The translations under genes were made by a program, and so were the position numbers. A model generated the notes under the pieces. That model worked only from the letters and a program-made list of their open reading frames with translations. It was not told where the DNA came from and did no database searches. From positions 61,113,300 through 61,177,299 of the forward strand of contig CM049314.1 of NCBI GenBank assembly GCA_026874595.1: a stretch of DNA of 64,000 nucleotides, written 5' to 3'. Position 1 is the first letter of the stretch. Every line of letters begins with the position of its first letter. Shown piece by piece: positions 1-11,451 of the stretch. This stretch comes from Sipunculus nudus. Lineage: Eukaryota; Annelida; Sipuncula; Golfingiida; Sipunculidae.

Positions 1-693
1 TACCTCAATTTTCCTTGATTTAGAAAACAATTGAAATTTTAAAAATTACTTGTCTGGTTATATTCAGGAGTATATGACATACTTATTTTGTGATAAATAC
101 ATTGAGATAGAGATAGTGTTTTCTCCTTGAAATAATATAATTGTTAAATACAGTGAAAGTTCAATTAAGAATTAGAACTGTAATTCACATTTGTTAAACA
201 GCATGTTTAATCACATGTTTACTAAGCTGTTTTTCTCCCTGTATTAGCCCAATGAAAAATAAAATTTTAAGGGCTGGACATATCTAGTGGTTTTAGTAGG
301 CATTAATTATAAATCAAAAAGTCATTGACTCATACCCCACCTGTGTCTCAGTGGCATCATGGGTAAATTGTGGTAGAACCTAGAGACTTTGGGTTTTATG
401 TGTTAATCAGGTGCCCTATAGTTGTCTGGTTTTCACCTCTTGCTCATCCATCTGTCTGTCTGTCTGTTATTCTCTTGTGCATACTCTCAAGAACCATTCA
501 AGATATTGCTGTGAAAATTTTAGTCCCATCAAAAATAAAATGGGGCTGTCAGAAAACATTCTTCAAATTCCTTTTGTGCACATTATCTCAAGAAACATTT
601 AGACCTTTGCTGTCAAACGTTTACCAGAAATTGACACATATATTTAATATCAGACCCATTTGAAATCTACTAGGCATCAGTCTTGGTATTTTT

Positions 694-3119
694 AGCTCAG
701 CTGACTTTCAGTCATGCTGGACTATAGCAATGGGTCTTTGTCCGTCTTCCTTCCGTCTGTCCGTCCGGCCTGCCGGCCGTCCGGCCGTTAGCAGGGCACA
801 AATCGTAACCGTAGGGGCTAGGGCCATGAACCCTATGCAGTCTTAGAGGTTATAAAAAGATCTCCTCGCAAACCTGAAATTAGGTCACTGCTCCCTATAT
901 TCTCGAAGTTATGGGGTGTGTTTGCACCCCCCAGAAATAACTCTTTGAGACAAAATTTTCATCCCAAACCTTGCATCTTTCACATACAGCTCACCTACCA
1001 ACAGGGGAAGAACCATAATTTTTTTTAGGTCAAAAGGTCAAAGGTCAAGGTCACAGGAGTCTCTTCTTTGAAAAGCTTGTGGATGCATTTTAAGCCAACC
1101 CTTTCATCCCAATTCTTTGATTTTTCACATATAGCTCACCTACTAAGTTGGAGAAGAATCCTATAGATTTTGAGGTCACAAGGTCAAAGGTCAGGGTCAC
1201 AGGATCCACTTCTTTGAAAAGGTTGTGGACACATTTCAAGCTAGACTTTTCATTCCAAACCTTCCAGCACTGATATCGCTTCTCTGCCAACAGGGGAAAA
1301 GACCTGTTGATTTTGAGGTCAAAGGTCAAGTTCACAGCACCCACTTCTTGCGTTGAGTCATTTTCAGGCAAACTTTTCAATCTGTACCTTCCATCTGTCA
1401 TATATGGCTTACCTACCAATAAGGGAAGAAGCCTATTGATGTTGAGGTCAAAAAGTCAAAGGTCAAGGTCACAATATTTAATTGTTCTAAATGCTTGTGA
1501 GCATATTTCAAGTGTAACTGTTCAACCCAAACCTTCAGTCTTTCACATATGCCACATCAATGCATCACTCAGTTTGACTCAAACTTCATATTTATGGGTC
1601 TTTTTGCTTGAATAAATAACTTATTGATTTTGGGGTCAGCTGGTCGGCAGGTTAAAGGTTGCAGGTCAAAGTTATTCACCCATTGGTTGCCAAGTAATTA
1701 ATCCAGATTTAAGTGGTTAGTAGTTACACATCATTTAGAAAGAATCCAGTTGATATATGGGCAAAAGGCCAAGATCTTAGGTCAGGGATGTTCACAATTA
1801 CTTATTTTATAGACCATCTCTATTTTTCTTGTATATATAACCATCCCACTCCAGCTGGTACATTTCCCTGTGTGGCTGTAATTGTGAGTGACACTGGTGA
1901 CATATGACTCCCTTTTGTATCAGCCTATTAAGTGATAAGGCTCAGTGAGAAGTACCTCGTTACTTCATAACAAAAACACTGTTGTCAGAATGCTTCAGCC
2001 ATGCTCTAAGACTATGAGAGTATAGTATTAAGGTTTAGCTACTGATTTATAAGATGATGGGAACATTTTGCAGTTTATTTTATGGAATCCTAGCAATAAA
2101 CTTAGTTTCCTAGATATCTGAATATTTTAATATATATCACCACATATAAAAGCAAGTGTTTGTTCTCATAATATGTGGATGTGTACCTTGATTTAGGATG
2201 GCTTTTTGTTTTATTTCAAGACTCTTAGTCATGCTTTCTGCATTTCTTTTCTTTCAGGTTTGGCAGTTTACCTACCCTGCTGACCCCATTGAAAAGCAGA
2301 GTGATAATAAAAAATATTGGACTTACACTTTTTACAATTGCATATCTATAAATCTGATATGAGGGCCTGGACATGCCTTTTGAATTATTTTGGGCATTCA
2401 TTACTGGATAATTTGCCCAAGTTTGGTCTCTTATTGGAGAATGTGGGATATCAAATGTCATACTTGTCAGAAATCCATGATGTCTGCCAGTTAGCCACCT
2501 TAGAAATTCTTTCTTCAGTGCAGTTTCAGTAATTTTTCTTTAATGTTTGGTCCGATTTAGAGAATGTTTGTTGTCTGATTTCAGACTTGTCAGAAGTCCA
2601 ATTTGGCCACCAGGCAACCATCTTTTAATTCCTTTTGATCATATTATCTCAAGAACAGTTAAAGTGAATGCAGTTGGATGTATATTTATGTAATCTTGTA
2701 AAGGATTGGGTCAAATATTTCTGAATAAATATTACCATCATTTATAAAAGTTGGCTTGTATTGAATAAAAATTCATACAGAAGCACCTGTTTCTCAATAA
2801 TTCTTGCATGTATTTCCTTGATTTTTGCTATATATTTTGATCTTATATTTGCCCTTTGTGGTGTTCCTTTGAGACTGACAGGTTTCAAGCAAGCTTTTGG
2901 AATAGTTCCTGATAGCTTAACAATCATGCATTTTCCTCAGACCATCAATTCACTGTGTTTTAACCAGACATAGGTGATATATATTTCTGTTGTCATAGAA
3001 AATTTTCAACAAATTGGCAAATTGGTTCTTCAAAATTTGACTGGAAGTTGTGAATCTCAGTCCATGATGTCACAGGTCATGCTTGGCAGCTGAGCGTCAT
3101 GACCCATGGGTCACTTGTT
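694..3119 (+). repeat. Palindromic-ended dispersed repeat, copy 1
   Basis: The left end has the AGCTCAGCTGACT arm followed by a partner arm that is imperfect in this copy (agtcatgctggact). It is followed by a run of GTCCG/CCGGC units and then the core repeats. The right end is the perfect 14-bp palindrome TGACCCATGGGTCA (3100-3113) followed by CTTGTT. The same two ends bound shorter copies at 34672-35619 and 46217-46391. I cannot exclude that 694 and 3119 belong to two different nested copies, because the internal 1.6-3.0 kb part is degenerate. Confidence 0.5.
960..1480 (+). repeat. Core tandem repeat (about 140 bp unit) with AGGTCA half-site clusters
   Basis: Four diverged units carry the words 'tcacatatagctcacctac', a short purine-rich stretch and then a cluster of AGGTCA hexamers. 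AGGTCA starts at 1027, 1035, 1042 and 1048 in unit 1; 1173, 1181 and 1188 in unit 2; 1316 and 1323 in unit 3; 1445, 1460 and 1466 in unit 4. Related units occur at 9346-9600. The layout, a tandem core inside a short element, resembles pearl-type non-autonomous elements described from bivalves; that comparison is from memory of the structure, not from a database match. Confidence 0.7.
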
Positions 3120-3598
3120 TTCATTCTCATTACCTCAAGAATCATTCAAGCATTGGTACTAAAGATTGACATCCATGGGCAGGATGTCGGCAACCAAATT
3201 TTAGACCCAATGTAGCCACAAGACTATCATTTTGAGGAACTGGGAGTCATGGGCCCCATTTTAGGACCTTAAGGGCCACAGTTATTTCTCATAACAGTTA
3301 ATGAATTATTCTCTGGAATGCAGGCCTCCATCAGGTCCTGAATGTCTGATGCTCCCTGAAAAGTGTTTGCATTCTATTATTCTTTCCATACACCCAAGAC
3401 CATTCATGCAGAAGTTCCTTCAGTCTGTGTTTGCATTTACCTATTCTCCATATACCCACATATTCCCCAATATGCCTAAGAAATTTCATTTCCATTCACT
3501 GTTCCTGAATTATGTTGTGAACAAACACACACAAATATGAACACATACCTCCCTGGTGGAGAGTAGAGACAATAAATAATTTATGTTTCTGCATGTAG

Positions 3599-3722
3599 TT
3601 CACAGATGAGAAGTTTGCTGGTGTTCCTGTCCGTCTGTATGAACCGGACACCAGGAAGGAGCCCACAAAGGGACCAGCCATTATATATTTTCACGGGGGT
3701 GGATTCATCTTTGGCCATAAAG
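3599..3722 (+). CDS. Arylacetamide deacetylase-like esterase, internal exon with HGGG oxyanion hole
   Basis: This is the first visible coding exon of an alpha/beta-hydrolase of the hormone-sensitive-lipase family (AADAC/NCEH1 group, usually ER-anchored ester hydrolases acting on acylated lipids and xenobiotics). The exon reads from FTDEKFAGVPVRLYEP to a core beta-strand ending AIIYFHGGGFIFGHK. HGGG is the family's oxyanion-hole motif. The borders are a gcatgtag acceptor at 3598 and a GTAAGT donor at 3723, ending in phase 1, which joins in frame to the exon at 11068. The four exons together encode 313 residues; human AADAC has about 399, so roughly the N-terminal 80 residues with the membrane anchor are missing from view. 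Paralogue assignment within the family is not possible from this alone. Confidence 0.85.
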
Positions 3723-4139
3723 GTAAGTCTGGAAATCATTGTTAATATTATTAAGACTACTTCATTATGTTTTATATGCTCATACTAACATACTTATCAA
3801 AGTTTTGGTTGTTAAGAGTATAAAAATGCAAATATGCACATGGGAAAAGTGGCTCACCATCTGGCAGTCAGTTTTCCTACCATCATATCAGGAAACCTGT
3901 AAAAATGGTCAGAAGAGGGAATGTGCATGCTGCATTACAATAAATAATATACAGGTTGCTTTGAAATTTGCTTTGCTAATTAATCTTATTCCATTCATTA
4001 TTGAAATATCTAATGAAATCTGTTATTAAATTCTTTAAATATAAGAATAATAAATGTTAAATTCCTTGTTAAATCTTCCAATTTTAGTGAATTTTTTAGT
4101 ATAGTTTCTCCATATTATATCCCTAGACAAAGTTAGGAT

Positions 4140-5460
4140 ACTATGGTTGAGGCACGTTTGTGCCACTGCCACAGAGATTTCTTTCAGGCGAGATAACTAA
4201 AAAAATTTAAAGAATATTTCACGGATCTTCACCAAACTTGACATGTGCATAGGTATGCGTGAGAGGATGAAGCCTATAAAAAATGAGATCATGACCTTAA
4301 CTAGGAGAGTAACCTTGACCTTGAATAGGTCTGTTTAAGGAAAAATTGTACATATTCTTAAATATCTCAAGAAATCTTGCATGGATTTATCCAGTAAACA
4401 TGCTGACTGAAGATCTTGGATAGTGTTGTTATGTACTGGAAACAGGTGGTGCAACCTATTATCCTTTACTTGTTTTTGTACCATTTAATACCCCAATCAT
4501 TACTACATGACTGTACTGTGAGCATTATAGTCAAAACCTAATGGACAGATATTTTTATATTTTATGCATATACATAGATATGGGTTATGGATGATGTACA
4601 TTTAAATTTGGGTCATGACTTTTCCTATGAGAGTGGCCTTGGCCTTTAATATTGCCAAATATGGTAAAAATCACATAAAATCATAAATATCTCAATAAGG
4701 GATGCATAGATTGGTACAAAAATCCAATTGACCGAAAATCTTGGATAGCTTTGTCTTCTGCAGAAGACAGGTGGCCCCACCTTCTGTCCTTTTCTTGTTA
4801 TGAAGCCTTTACATACCCCATCATTGCCACTTAACAGTACTGTGAGCATTATAAGTCAAAAACTAATGGACAGATTGGGCTGAAATTGTGCATGTCCATT
4901 GATCTTGGATACCTTCATCTTGAATTCAAGATTGGTGGCGCCATCTGCAATCAATTTTATGGGGTGTCCATCCCTACATTTGCTGTAGGTGAACATTGCT
5001 CATATCTCAGGAGTGGTTCAGTGTATTGGTCTGAAATTTGGCATGTACATACATCTTGGAGAGTTTTCTCATAAACCAGATAGGTGGCACCACTTACCTT
5101 CGGCTTTCATAGAATAAGTAAATGCTCTTTTCTCATAAGTGATTTGCCGTATTGCATGGCCTTTAATTTTGCATGTCCATGGATCTTGGATATCTCCACC
5201 TTGTATTCAAGTTTGGTGGCACCATCTGCAGATGTGTTTGGGTGGTGTCCATCCATCTATTAGCTTTGGGTAAAAATCGCTCATATGTCAGGAGTGAATG
5301 GATGTATCAGTCTGAAATTTTGGCATGTTTATCTGTCTTAGATAGCTTTGTGAAAGTGGCCTCCCATATTTGGTGAAAATATTGTTTCTCATGTTGATAG
5401 ATGGAAGTTCCCTATGCATGTTAATCTTAGATATCTTGATACAACCTACCAGACTGGTGC
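4140..5460 (+). repeat. Degenerate tandem repeat block (about 285-320 bp units)
   Basis: Two long similar blocks, 4887-5048 and 5172-5330, share 'gcatgtccat.gatcttggata', 'ggtggc.ccatctgca', 'ggtgtccatcc' and 'gctcatat.tcaggagtg'. An earlier pair, about 4519-4551 and 4841-4876, shares 'gtgagcattata.gtcaaaa'. The short open frames here are by-products of the repeat. A palindromic dispersed-repeat end follows at 5882, so the block may be the interior of one such element. Confidence 0.6.
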
Positions 5461-5881
5461 AGCACTTCTTGTAACTTCTTTATATTTAAATTGCAAATTT
5501 AATAGTTATTTTGAGACTGATAAATATCAGTCATGAAAAAGTGGAAACAAAGCTATAATGAAATTTTGTGCAAAGTTTAAACAAGATTGGGCAGGAGAAA
5601 AATAGGCCACACATTTGTGACAATTCACAGGGATTGGTCTGTTATTGGTACAAACTCATACAAAAACGCCAATTTCTCAGTAATTTATAATTGGATTGCC
5701 CTGAAATTTTCTGCACTTGTTGATCATCATCTTTATCCATTGGATGACACATAATTGTTTTTCATTTTTGGCAGGTTATATATTATAAGAGAATGACAAA
5801 TTCTTAAAGTATAAACAACAGTTGTGAATGAGAGGAAACAATTCGGCAATGATACAGGTAATGCTTTTCAGTTGAGCCTCA

Positions 5882-5895
5882 TGACCCATGGGTCA
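5882..5895 (+). repeat. Right-end palindrome of the dispersed repeat family, copy 2
   Basis: Perfect TGACCCATGGGTCA preceded by 'ttgagcctca', as in the other copies (gagc.tcatgaccc). The matching left end was not found; the tandem block at 4140-5460 may be the internal part. Confidence 0.6.
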
Positions 5896-7840
5896 TTTAA
5901 TAGGGCAGTCATGTAATTTATGTCAACTGTTTGTTTAGGAAAATTACCAGTCAGATTGCAATTAGGTGAGTATGCAAATGACCTTAACCTAAATAATGTG
6001 ACTCACAATGTGGTTTGGATTACCGGAGTGATGAAATACAGGCCATCCTGATCAGATGACATTAAGGTCAATTTTAGCTTACATGTTGTGAATTCTTGAT
6101 TAAATTTTTACTTGAAAATATTTGTAATATTAATTTATAACATATAAGTAATTTATAATTCATGAAAATTGTGTCTTATATTTAAAATATCTTGCATTTT
6201 TATACTTTGTTCACACCACAGTATTTCCTGTAGTGCTAAGGTTGGTTCCTAGCTACCACAATGTGCAAACATGCCTTAAACTAATGAGTAAGGAAAATAA
6301 AGAGCTTGGGTGACGCCAAGCTCCCTGATCAAATTCAGGAAGTATTTTTCTTGGGGTACAGGTCCCCCCAGGGTGCCACACCTACTTTTGTGAGGCGCCT
6401 AGGTTGACTGGGAACTACCCTACCCCTATAAATAATCCAAAGTTAATTGATAACCAAAACTGATGTAAATTGTTAAGACTTGCTCACTGGACAGTCCTAT
6501 TAATCAGTCCCCTTTTTACGACTGGTGTATGCATTTATTGATCATAATTTTTGGTTCAGCTGATGCCATAGTAAATCATATAGTTCATGATATATTATCA
6601 CATTCAATCACTAGATGTCACCGCCATCAACCCTGGTAGGTTAAAGGTAGTTTCACATGTAGTCACCAGATAGCAGCATTATCAGTCCCTACACAACACA
6701 CTTTAAATGTACAGTTGTCCATGTGTGAAGAACATTTCAAAAGAGTTAAATATAAGATCATTAGCATATTTGGTATTTGTACTTTCATTTAAAGTATATT
6801 CATACGGTGTGAGCCAGCAGCCTGATGTTTATCCATGGTAGAAAAAGAACAGGTTTTAAAAATCAAAACTGTGAAATAATAGCTTTGAAAAATGAAAAAA
6901 TAGCTTCTTTCCATTAAAATGAATTTTTAATAGCCAAAGTATTGCCCTGATACCATTTGCTAACTTCTGTGAACCAATGTTAAAAACAGTGGACTTGGCA
7001 TGTTCCAGATGTCAGCATAAACACAACGTGTGGGATTCTGTGCATCGCTATGCCACAGTACTTGCCAATCATGAGATTCCCTGACTTTGTCCTAAATATG
7101 TAATACATGTTTCTGCTGGCTGAAACATGGCGTGTTGCAGCTCACAATCAGCCCTCCGGTAACACAGCCTTATTATGGTAAACAGACACACTTGGACTGT
7201 ACACACGCAGAGCAATAACATGGTGTTAAAAAGCTGTATGCGAGGTACTGAGACTTTGAGCTGGGATGGTTTTGCTGGGAAACTTTTTTTATAAAGCTCC
7301 CTGAACTGATAGTGTGAAAGAATAGGCATAATAATTGCTCCTGATTATGTGATATTAGGTGATATGATTGATACAAAGGGTTTGGTGGAGGGGATATGAA
7401 TCAAAGTTAAGAGGTCAGTAGGGGGATATGAAGCAATATTAAGGGATAGGTAGAGGTGATATAAAGTGAAATTCAGGGATCAATACAGGGGATAAGAAAC
7501 AATACAAGGACCTCAGTACCAGGGTAGGGGCAAATTAAGTAAAGTGAAGGGGTTGGTAGAGGGGATATGACAGGATTGGCAGACATTATACGAAAGGGTA
7601 TAAAGGATTCATAGAGTGGATTTGCAGGAAAATAATTATCCTGAATCTGAAACAATTTCAGGGTTTTATTGTGTCATCATAAGTCAAAGGCCAGTTATGC
7701 TAAAAGGTTTCACCAGAATATGGTGGCAGATTTGAATATCCTTGTATTTAGAAAAACAGACTACACTGAAGCACCATTGAATAATTGTACATACTTATGT
7801 TTTGAGAGCTCCTAGTTCCATGTTTTAAATATGTGAAAAG
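5896..7840. other. Intronic sequence, no gene seen
   Basis: AT-rich intron. The part near 7130-7320 resembles 41690-41910 in another intron (shared 'aaacagacacac.tggat.gta', 'agatggttttgct.agaaact' and 'gtgtgagataaa'-like words), so it is probably an old dispersed repeat. No exon-like segment was recognised. Confidence 0.5.
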
Positions 7841-7845
7841 TTAAA

Positions 7846-7917
7846 GGCCTGCTGGGATTCGAACCCAGGATCTCCTGTTTACTAGACAGGCGCTTTAACC
7901 AACTAAGCCACAGAGCC
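7846..7917 (-). pseudogene. tRNA-Thr (anticodon AGT) gene or recent pseudogene
   Basis: Read on the - strand this folds as a tRNA: D stem GCTT/AAGC, anticodon stem CCTGT/ACAGG around loop CTAGTAA (anticodon AGT, threonine), variable AGATC, T arm CTGGG-TTCGAAT-CCCAG. The internal promoter boxes look intact. The 5' acceptor strand GGCTCTG expects CAGAGCC, but the 3' strand reads CAGGCC, one base short, so the top of the acceptor stem is broken. I therefore call it a probable pseudogene; it could be live if the acceptor stem tolerates the slip. It lies antisense inside the esterase intron, with a decayed duplicate 800 bp to the right. Confidence 0.75.
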
Positions 7918-8642
7918 AGTTATGTTGGAGATTGGATCAAATTTGAGTCATTGCTGCAAAGTGACAGATGGTTTTGATTGATTAATTATTGAGTTTGAAT
8001 GCACATGAGTCTTATGCACCTGTTTTCATGCCAATAATATTGCATGTTTCATCTTAATTCTTAGGGAAATAAGAAAAGTTACATTTACCTTTTCCTCAAA
8101 AAAATGTTTTCTCAAACCCTTAATATTTTTAAGAAAACCAGTTTTATTGACCAACAAGAGCAAATCTATATTTTAATTGAGAAACTAATTAATGTACCAA
8201 AACATTAAGAGTCTGTTGACATGTAAAACTCCCAAGGAAAATTTCATTTTTAAAAGAATGGTTATTTTTAATTTTGTTAGAGGATTTATTTTTATATAAA
8301 TTTGTACTATTGTTTAAAATTAAGGTAGTTCATAAAGATTTCCCAGGTATTCACTGCTGCATTTACTTGTCATATGTACTTAAAAATATCATTGCTTATT
8401 TCTTGTAGGCAGACATTTGATAGTCCACATCAAATCTTCTCAATATGTCCTCATGCAAAAACCTTCCACACTCTCCCAACCCATTCATATCAAAGACAAG
8501 TTTTGCATTAACATTTAACCCTCTCACAGACCATACTGGTCATACATCTCACATTTTCTTTTTATTTTGGATATTATACTGAAACTGCAAATGTCTGGCT
8601 CTGGTCAGGAAATGGTGATATTTTTTTTTCTTCTCTAGTGTA

Positions 8643-8715
8643 GGTCCTGCTTGGATTTAAACACAGAATCTTCTGTTTTCTAGATAGGGCTTTAACCAAC
8701 TAAGGCAACAGAGCC
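8643..8715 (-). pseudogene. Decayed tRNA-Thr duplicate
   Basis: This aligns along its length with the tRNA-like sequence at 7846-7917 (shared 'ctttaaccaactaag', 'acagagcc' and a cctgct.ggatt T-arm region) but has many substitutions. The anticodon stem is broken and the T loop reads TTTAAAT. The next 100 bp to the right also resemble the flank of the first copy (gattgatt.att, atgcacc), so the locus was duplicated with its 5' flank rather than retroposed. Confidence 0.65.
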
Positions 8716-8961
8716 AGTTGTGAAGAAAATCCAACAGTCAGAAGTTTTGGTGAAACCACACAGGTGCAAGTGATTGATTGGTATTGAACGATGGTATAAT
8801 GCACCAGCTCTCCTGAATGTGTCACTCCTGAACATATAGTAAAGAAAGGTGTCCAGTTACACATTTAATCCTTTCATATTGAAGTTTGTTAATTAAGAAA
8901 TTCATAAGTGATATACTTTCCCTTCTCTGGGTTACACCATGCCTACATTTATAACCTTTGA

Positions 8962-9206
8962 AGGATCTGAGAGAATTGTTAAGGTTATAAGGATCTGAGA
9001 GAATTGTTAAGGGTTATAAGGATCTGAGAGAATTGTTAAGGTTATAAGGATCTGAGAGAATTGTTAAGGTTATAAGGATCTGAGAGAATTGTTAAGGTTA
9101 TAAGGATCTGAGAGAATTTTTAAGGTTATAAGGATCTGAGAGAATTGTTAAGGTTATAAGGATCTGAGAGAATTGTTAAGGTTATAAGGATCTGAGAGAA
9201 TTGTTA
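8962..9206 (+). repeat. 28-bp minisatellite, 9 units
   Basis: Nine near-identical copies of a 28-bp unit containing GGATCTGAGAGAATTGTTAA. One unit has an extra G and one has a T substitution (aattttt). The high identity points to recent expansion. Confidence 0.9.
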
Positions 9207-9339
9207 CATGTTCATTCATTTTCACCATGCATGCCTCTTTGCCTGTTATCCTCTTGCAATTAAGTTGCATGAGGGGATATAGTAACGCCTCTGTTTGTAT
9301 GTCTGTCTTAGCATCCATCTGTCCATCAAGGCAGAATTG

Positions 9340-9605
9340 GCTTGAGGACCAATTTTAAGCTAAACCATTTGACCAAAACCTTTCCTCTTTCACATATAGC
9401 TCACCCACCCTCACATGAAGAACACCATTGTTTTCAATGGTCAAAGGTCAAGGCCCAGGACCTACTTCATAAAAAAAGCTTGTGGACGAATTTTAAGCCA
9501 AACTGGTTGACCAAAACCTTTCATCTTCACATATAGCTAACCTTCCTATGTATGAAGAACCCTATCAAGTTTGAAGTCACAGGTCAAAGGTCAAGGTCAC
9601 AGAGC
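9340..9605 (+). repeat. AGGTCA core repeats, second block
   Basis: Two units of the same core family as 960-1480: 'ttttaagc.aaac..ttgaccaaaacctttc', then 'cacatatagct', then AGGTCA clusters (9445; 9581, 9588 and 9594). The left flank (9245-9340) has a GTCTGTC-rich leader like that of copy 1. Confidence 0.65.
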
Positions 9606-10296
9606 TGGCCTCCTGACCAGTTCAGTGATGCTCTTGTGCGAGGGGATGCTCCACTTTGTGATACCCTTGTTACTCTTGGGGAGTTGAGGGTTTTTCAGTC
9701 CTGTCTGTTTCTGTGCATACATGTAAGTGTATATGAATGCAAGTAAAAATGTCTATCCAGCCTGTAACTCAAAAACTACAGCGCATTTCAACTTGATATC
9801 TGGCATCTAAGTCCTTCTGGAACTTGATCTTGATGTATAGTCAGGAGCCTAGAAATGACAGGGTAAACAAAAATACTAAATTGTAGTTCACACTTTATTT
9901 TCTAGATGGCAGCAGGACAAGGGGCTCATCTCCAGCCTCATAGTGACATGATAGCAAAATCTGTCATCCCCTGCTCAATATTTGCTTTTAACCACACTAC
10001 TAAATAGTAACATCTAGTGAATATCTGTCTTCTCCAGCACCCAAAAAATCCTACTTTTTATATGCCCATCATGATGGGAGTATTATGGTACACCCAACAT
10101 CCGTCCATTAACTTTTAGTGTCACTGCGATAACTTACCAGGGCTTCGATGGATTTTCATGAAACTCACCATAACTACTTACAAACAGATTATCTCACCCA
10201 AGTTCAATTATGGGGAACATCAGGCATATCATGCACATTTGTGATGCTATTGTTTTTAAGGCTAAGGGTGATGATCCAGCATGGCAGTAAGCATGA

Positions 10297-10606
10297 CCCT
10301 AGACTGATGGAGATACACTCCTCATGCAGCAGTCATAGGAGCAGTTCTACACTACAGTTGTTCAAGATCTCCTTCTCTTAAACTGCTGCTTTGTTAAGCA
10401 AGTTTTTGGGGTCTCAACACCAGGGCTGGCACAGAGTCAAGAATCAAACAAATGATTGGTCTGATTACAATTGCTTGATTTGTACATGCCCTGGTGTTGA
10501 GACCCAGAAAATCTTGCTATAAAAAGCAGCGGTTAAAATGAAGGAGATTTGGAACAACTGCAGTGGTTAACAGCTGCATGAAGAATGTATTTACATTAGT
10601 CTAGGG
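10297..10606. repeat. Foldback element: long imperfect inverted repeat
   Basis: The arm 10297-10426 (from CCCTAGACTGATG to CAACACCAGGGC) is matched by the reverse complement of 10488-10606 (from GCCCTGGTGTTGAGACCC to CATTAGTCTAGGG). The loop is about 60 bp and itself partly self-complementary (aatcaaacaa / ttgcttgatt). Weaker pairing continues outward on both sides. No coding capacity. A transcript through this intron would form a long hairpin. Confidence 0.75.
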
Positions 10607-11067
10607 TCTTGAGTGCTTAAAATTCACAATCGCATAGTTTTCAAAATATCTAAGTTGAATTAGGGAGCTGTACAGGCAGAGTCCATAACCCCATCACCAG
10701 TGTCACAGCTCCTGCACCTGACAAGTACCTGGTGAAGTAATACTTGGCCATTGATAATCAAGTCACTGATGTAGATTGAGCTCCTTTATTACCATGATGC
10801 TGTTACACATGTAGCCATAAGGATAGCTTGTACTGAACTACTTTATCTTACTGTATTACTACACATGCTATATACAGACTGTATAAATGCGATACATGAT
10901 ATAGTGCTGTATGTGTATCATATCACTACACCTGGTAGCATCTTACATCAGTCCAGCCAACCATTGCAAGGTTCCACACCCTTCTGTACAACAGATCAGC
11001 AGTCAGACATTTGTTGTTATCGGTTGAACTTCAAGAGCCCTGAATCTCTTCTTATTTATGTTTGCAG

Positions 11068-11131
11068 ATTTATACATAGGATTGCTATCTGCAGCTGCTC
11101 AGAAACTGGAGATGCCCATACTGTATGTAGG
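11068..11131 (+). CDS. Arylacetamide deacetylase-like esterase, exon 2 of those visible
   Basis: A 64-nt exon after a tttgcag acceptor, ending at a GTAAGT donor (11132). With one base carried from the previous exon it reads DLYIGLLSAAAQKLEMPILYV. This is the helix after the oxyanion hole and the next core strand, equivalent to the region between HGGG and the 'YRLAP' strand in the family. Phase 1 in, phase 2 out, matching both neighbours. Confidence 0.8.
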
Positions 11132-11329
11132 GTAAGTTGCTTTGCTAATTATAAAACCCCCAAAATATCAAGTGAACACCTGTAGTCAATTTGCTTAGTG
11201 ATTTAAGATATAGAGGGAAACAAATTTTCATTAAAAATTACTGTTTTATGTCTTTAATTTTACATGTATATTTATGGTAAAGGTACTGTGATTTTAAAGA
11301 AATATTTAATAATTTGAATCGCTAAACAG

Positions 11330-11451
11330 GTTCCGTCAACCACCAAGAAACCCTTATCCCACCCCCCTGGAGGACTGCCAGAATGCTACCATACACTTCA
11401 TAAAAAATGCAAAGAAGTATAATGTGGACCCTAATAGGATTGCAATTATTG
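11330..11451 (+). CDS. Arylacetamide deacetylase-like esterase, exon 3 of those visible
   Basis: A 122-nt exon with acceptor aaacag at 11329 and donor GTAAGA at 11452. It encodes GFRQPPRNPYPTPLEDCQNA and then IHFIKNAKKYNVDPNRIAII. The family's usual YRLAPE..FP...ED is here FRQPPRNPYPTPLED, so the Tyr and the Leu-Ala are changed while the Pro and the ED that start the following helix are kept. VDPNRIAII leads directly into the nucleophile elbow, which is split across the next intron. Confidence 0.85.

Larger units (their letters stand above)
1..3598. other. Non-coding region upstream of the first visible esterase exon
   Basis: I found no convincing coding exon here. It presumably is an intron of the deacetylase-like gene, whose N-terminal exon(s) should lie further left. 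It holds a dispersed repeat whose palindromic left end starts near 694, a block of four AGGTCA-rich core repeats (about 960-1480) and a palindromic right end at 3100-3113. The open frames present are short and have no recognisable domain. Confidence 0.5.
3723..11067. other. Long intron of the esterase gene
   Basis: A 7.3-kb intron with GT-AG borders. It contains degenerate tandem repeats (4140-5460), a palindromic repeat end (5882-5895), two tRNA-Thr-like relics, a 28-bp minisatellite, AGGTCA core repeats and a foldback element, each listed separately. I see no further exon needed, since the phases of the flanking exons match. Confidence 0.7.

Noticed and set aside
2225-2973. Candidate upstream exons of the esterase gene
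   Set aside because: None of the frames shows the N-terminal membrane anchor or the strand preceding the 3599 exon, and no acceptor/donor pair in the right phase was convincing.
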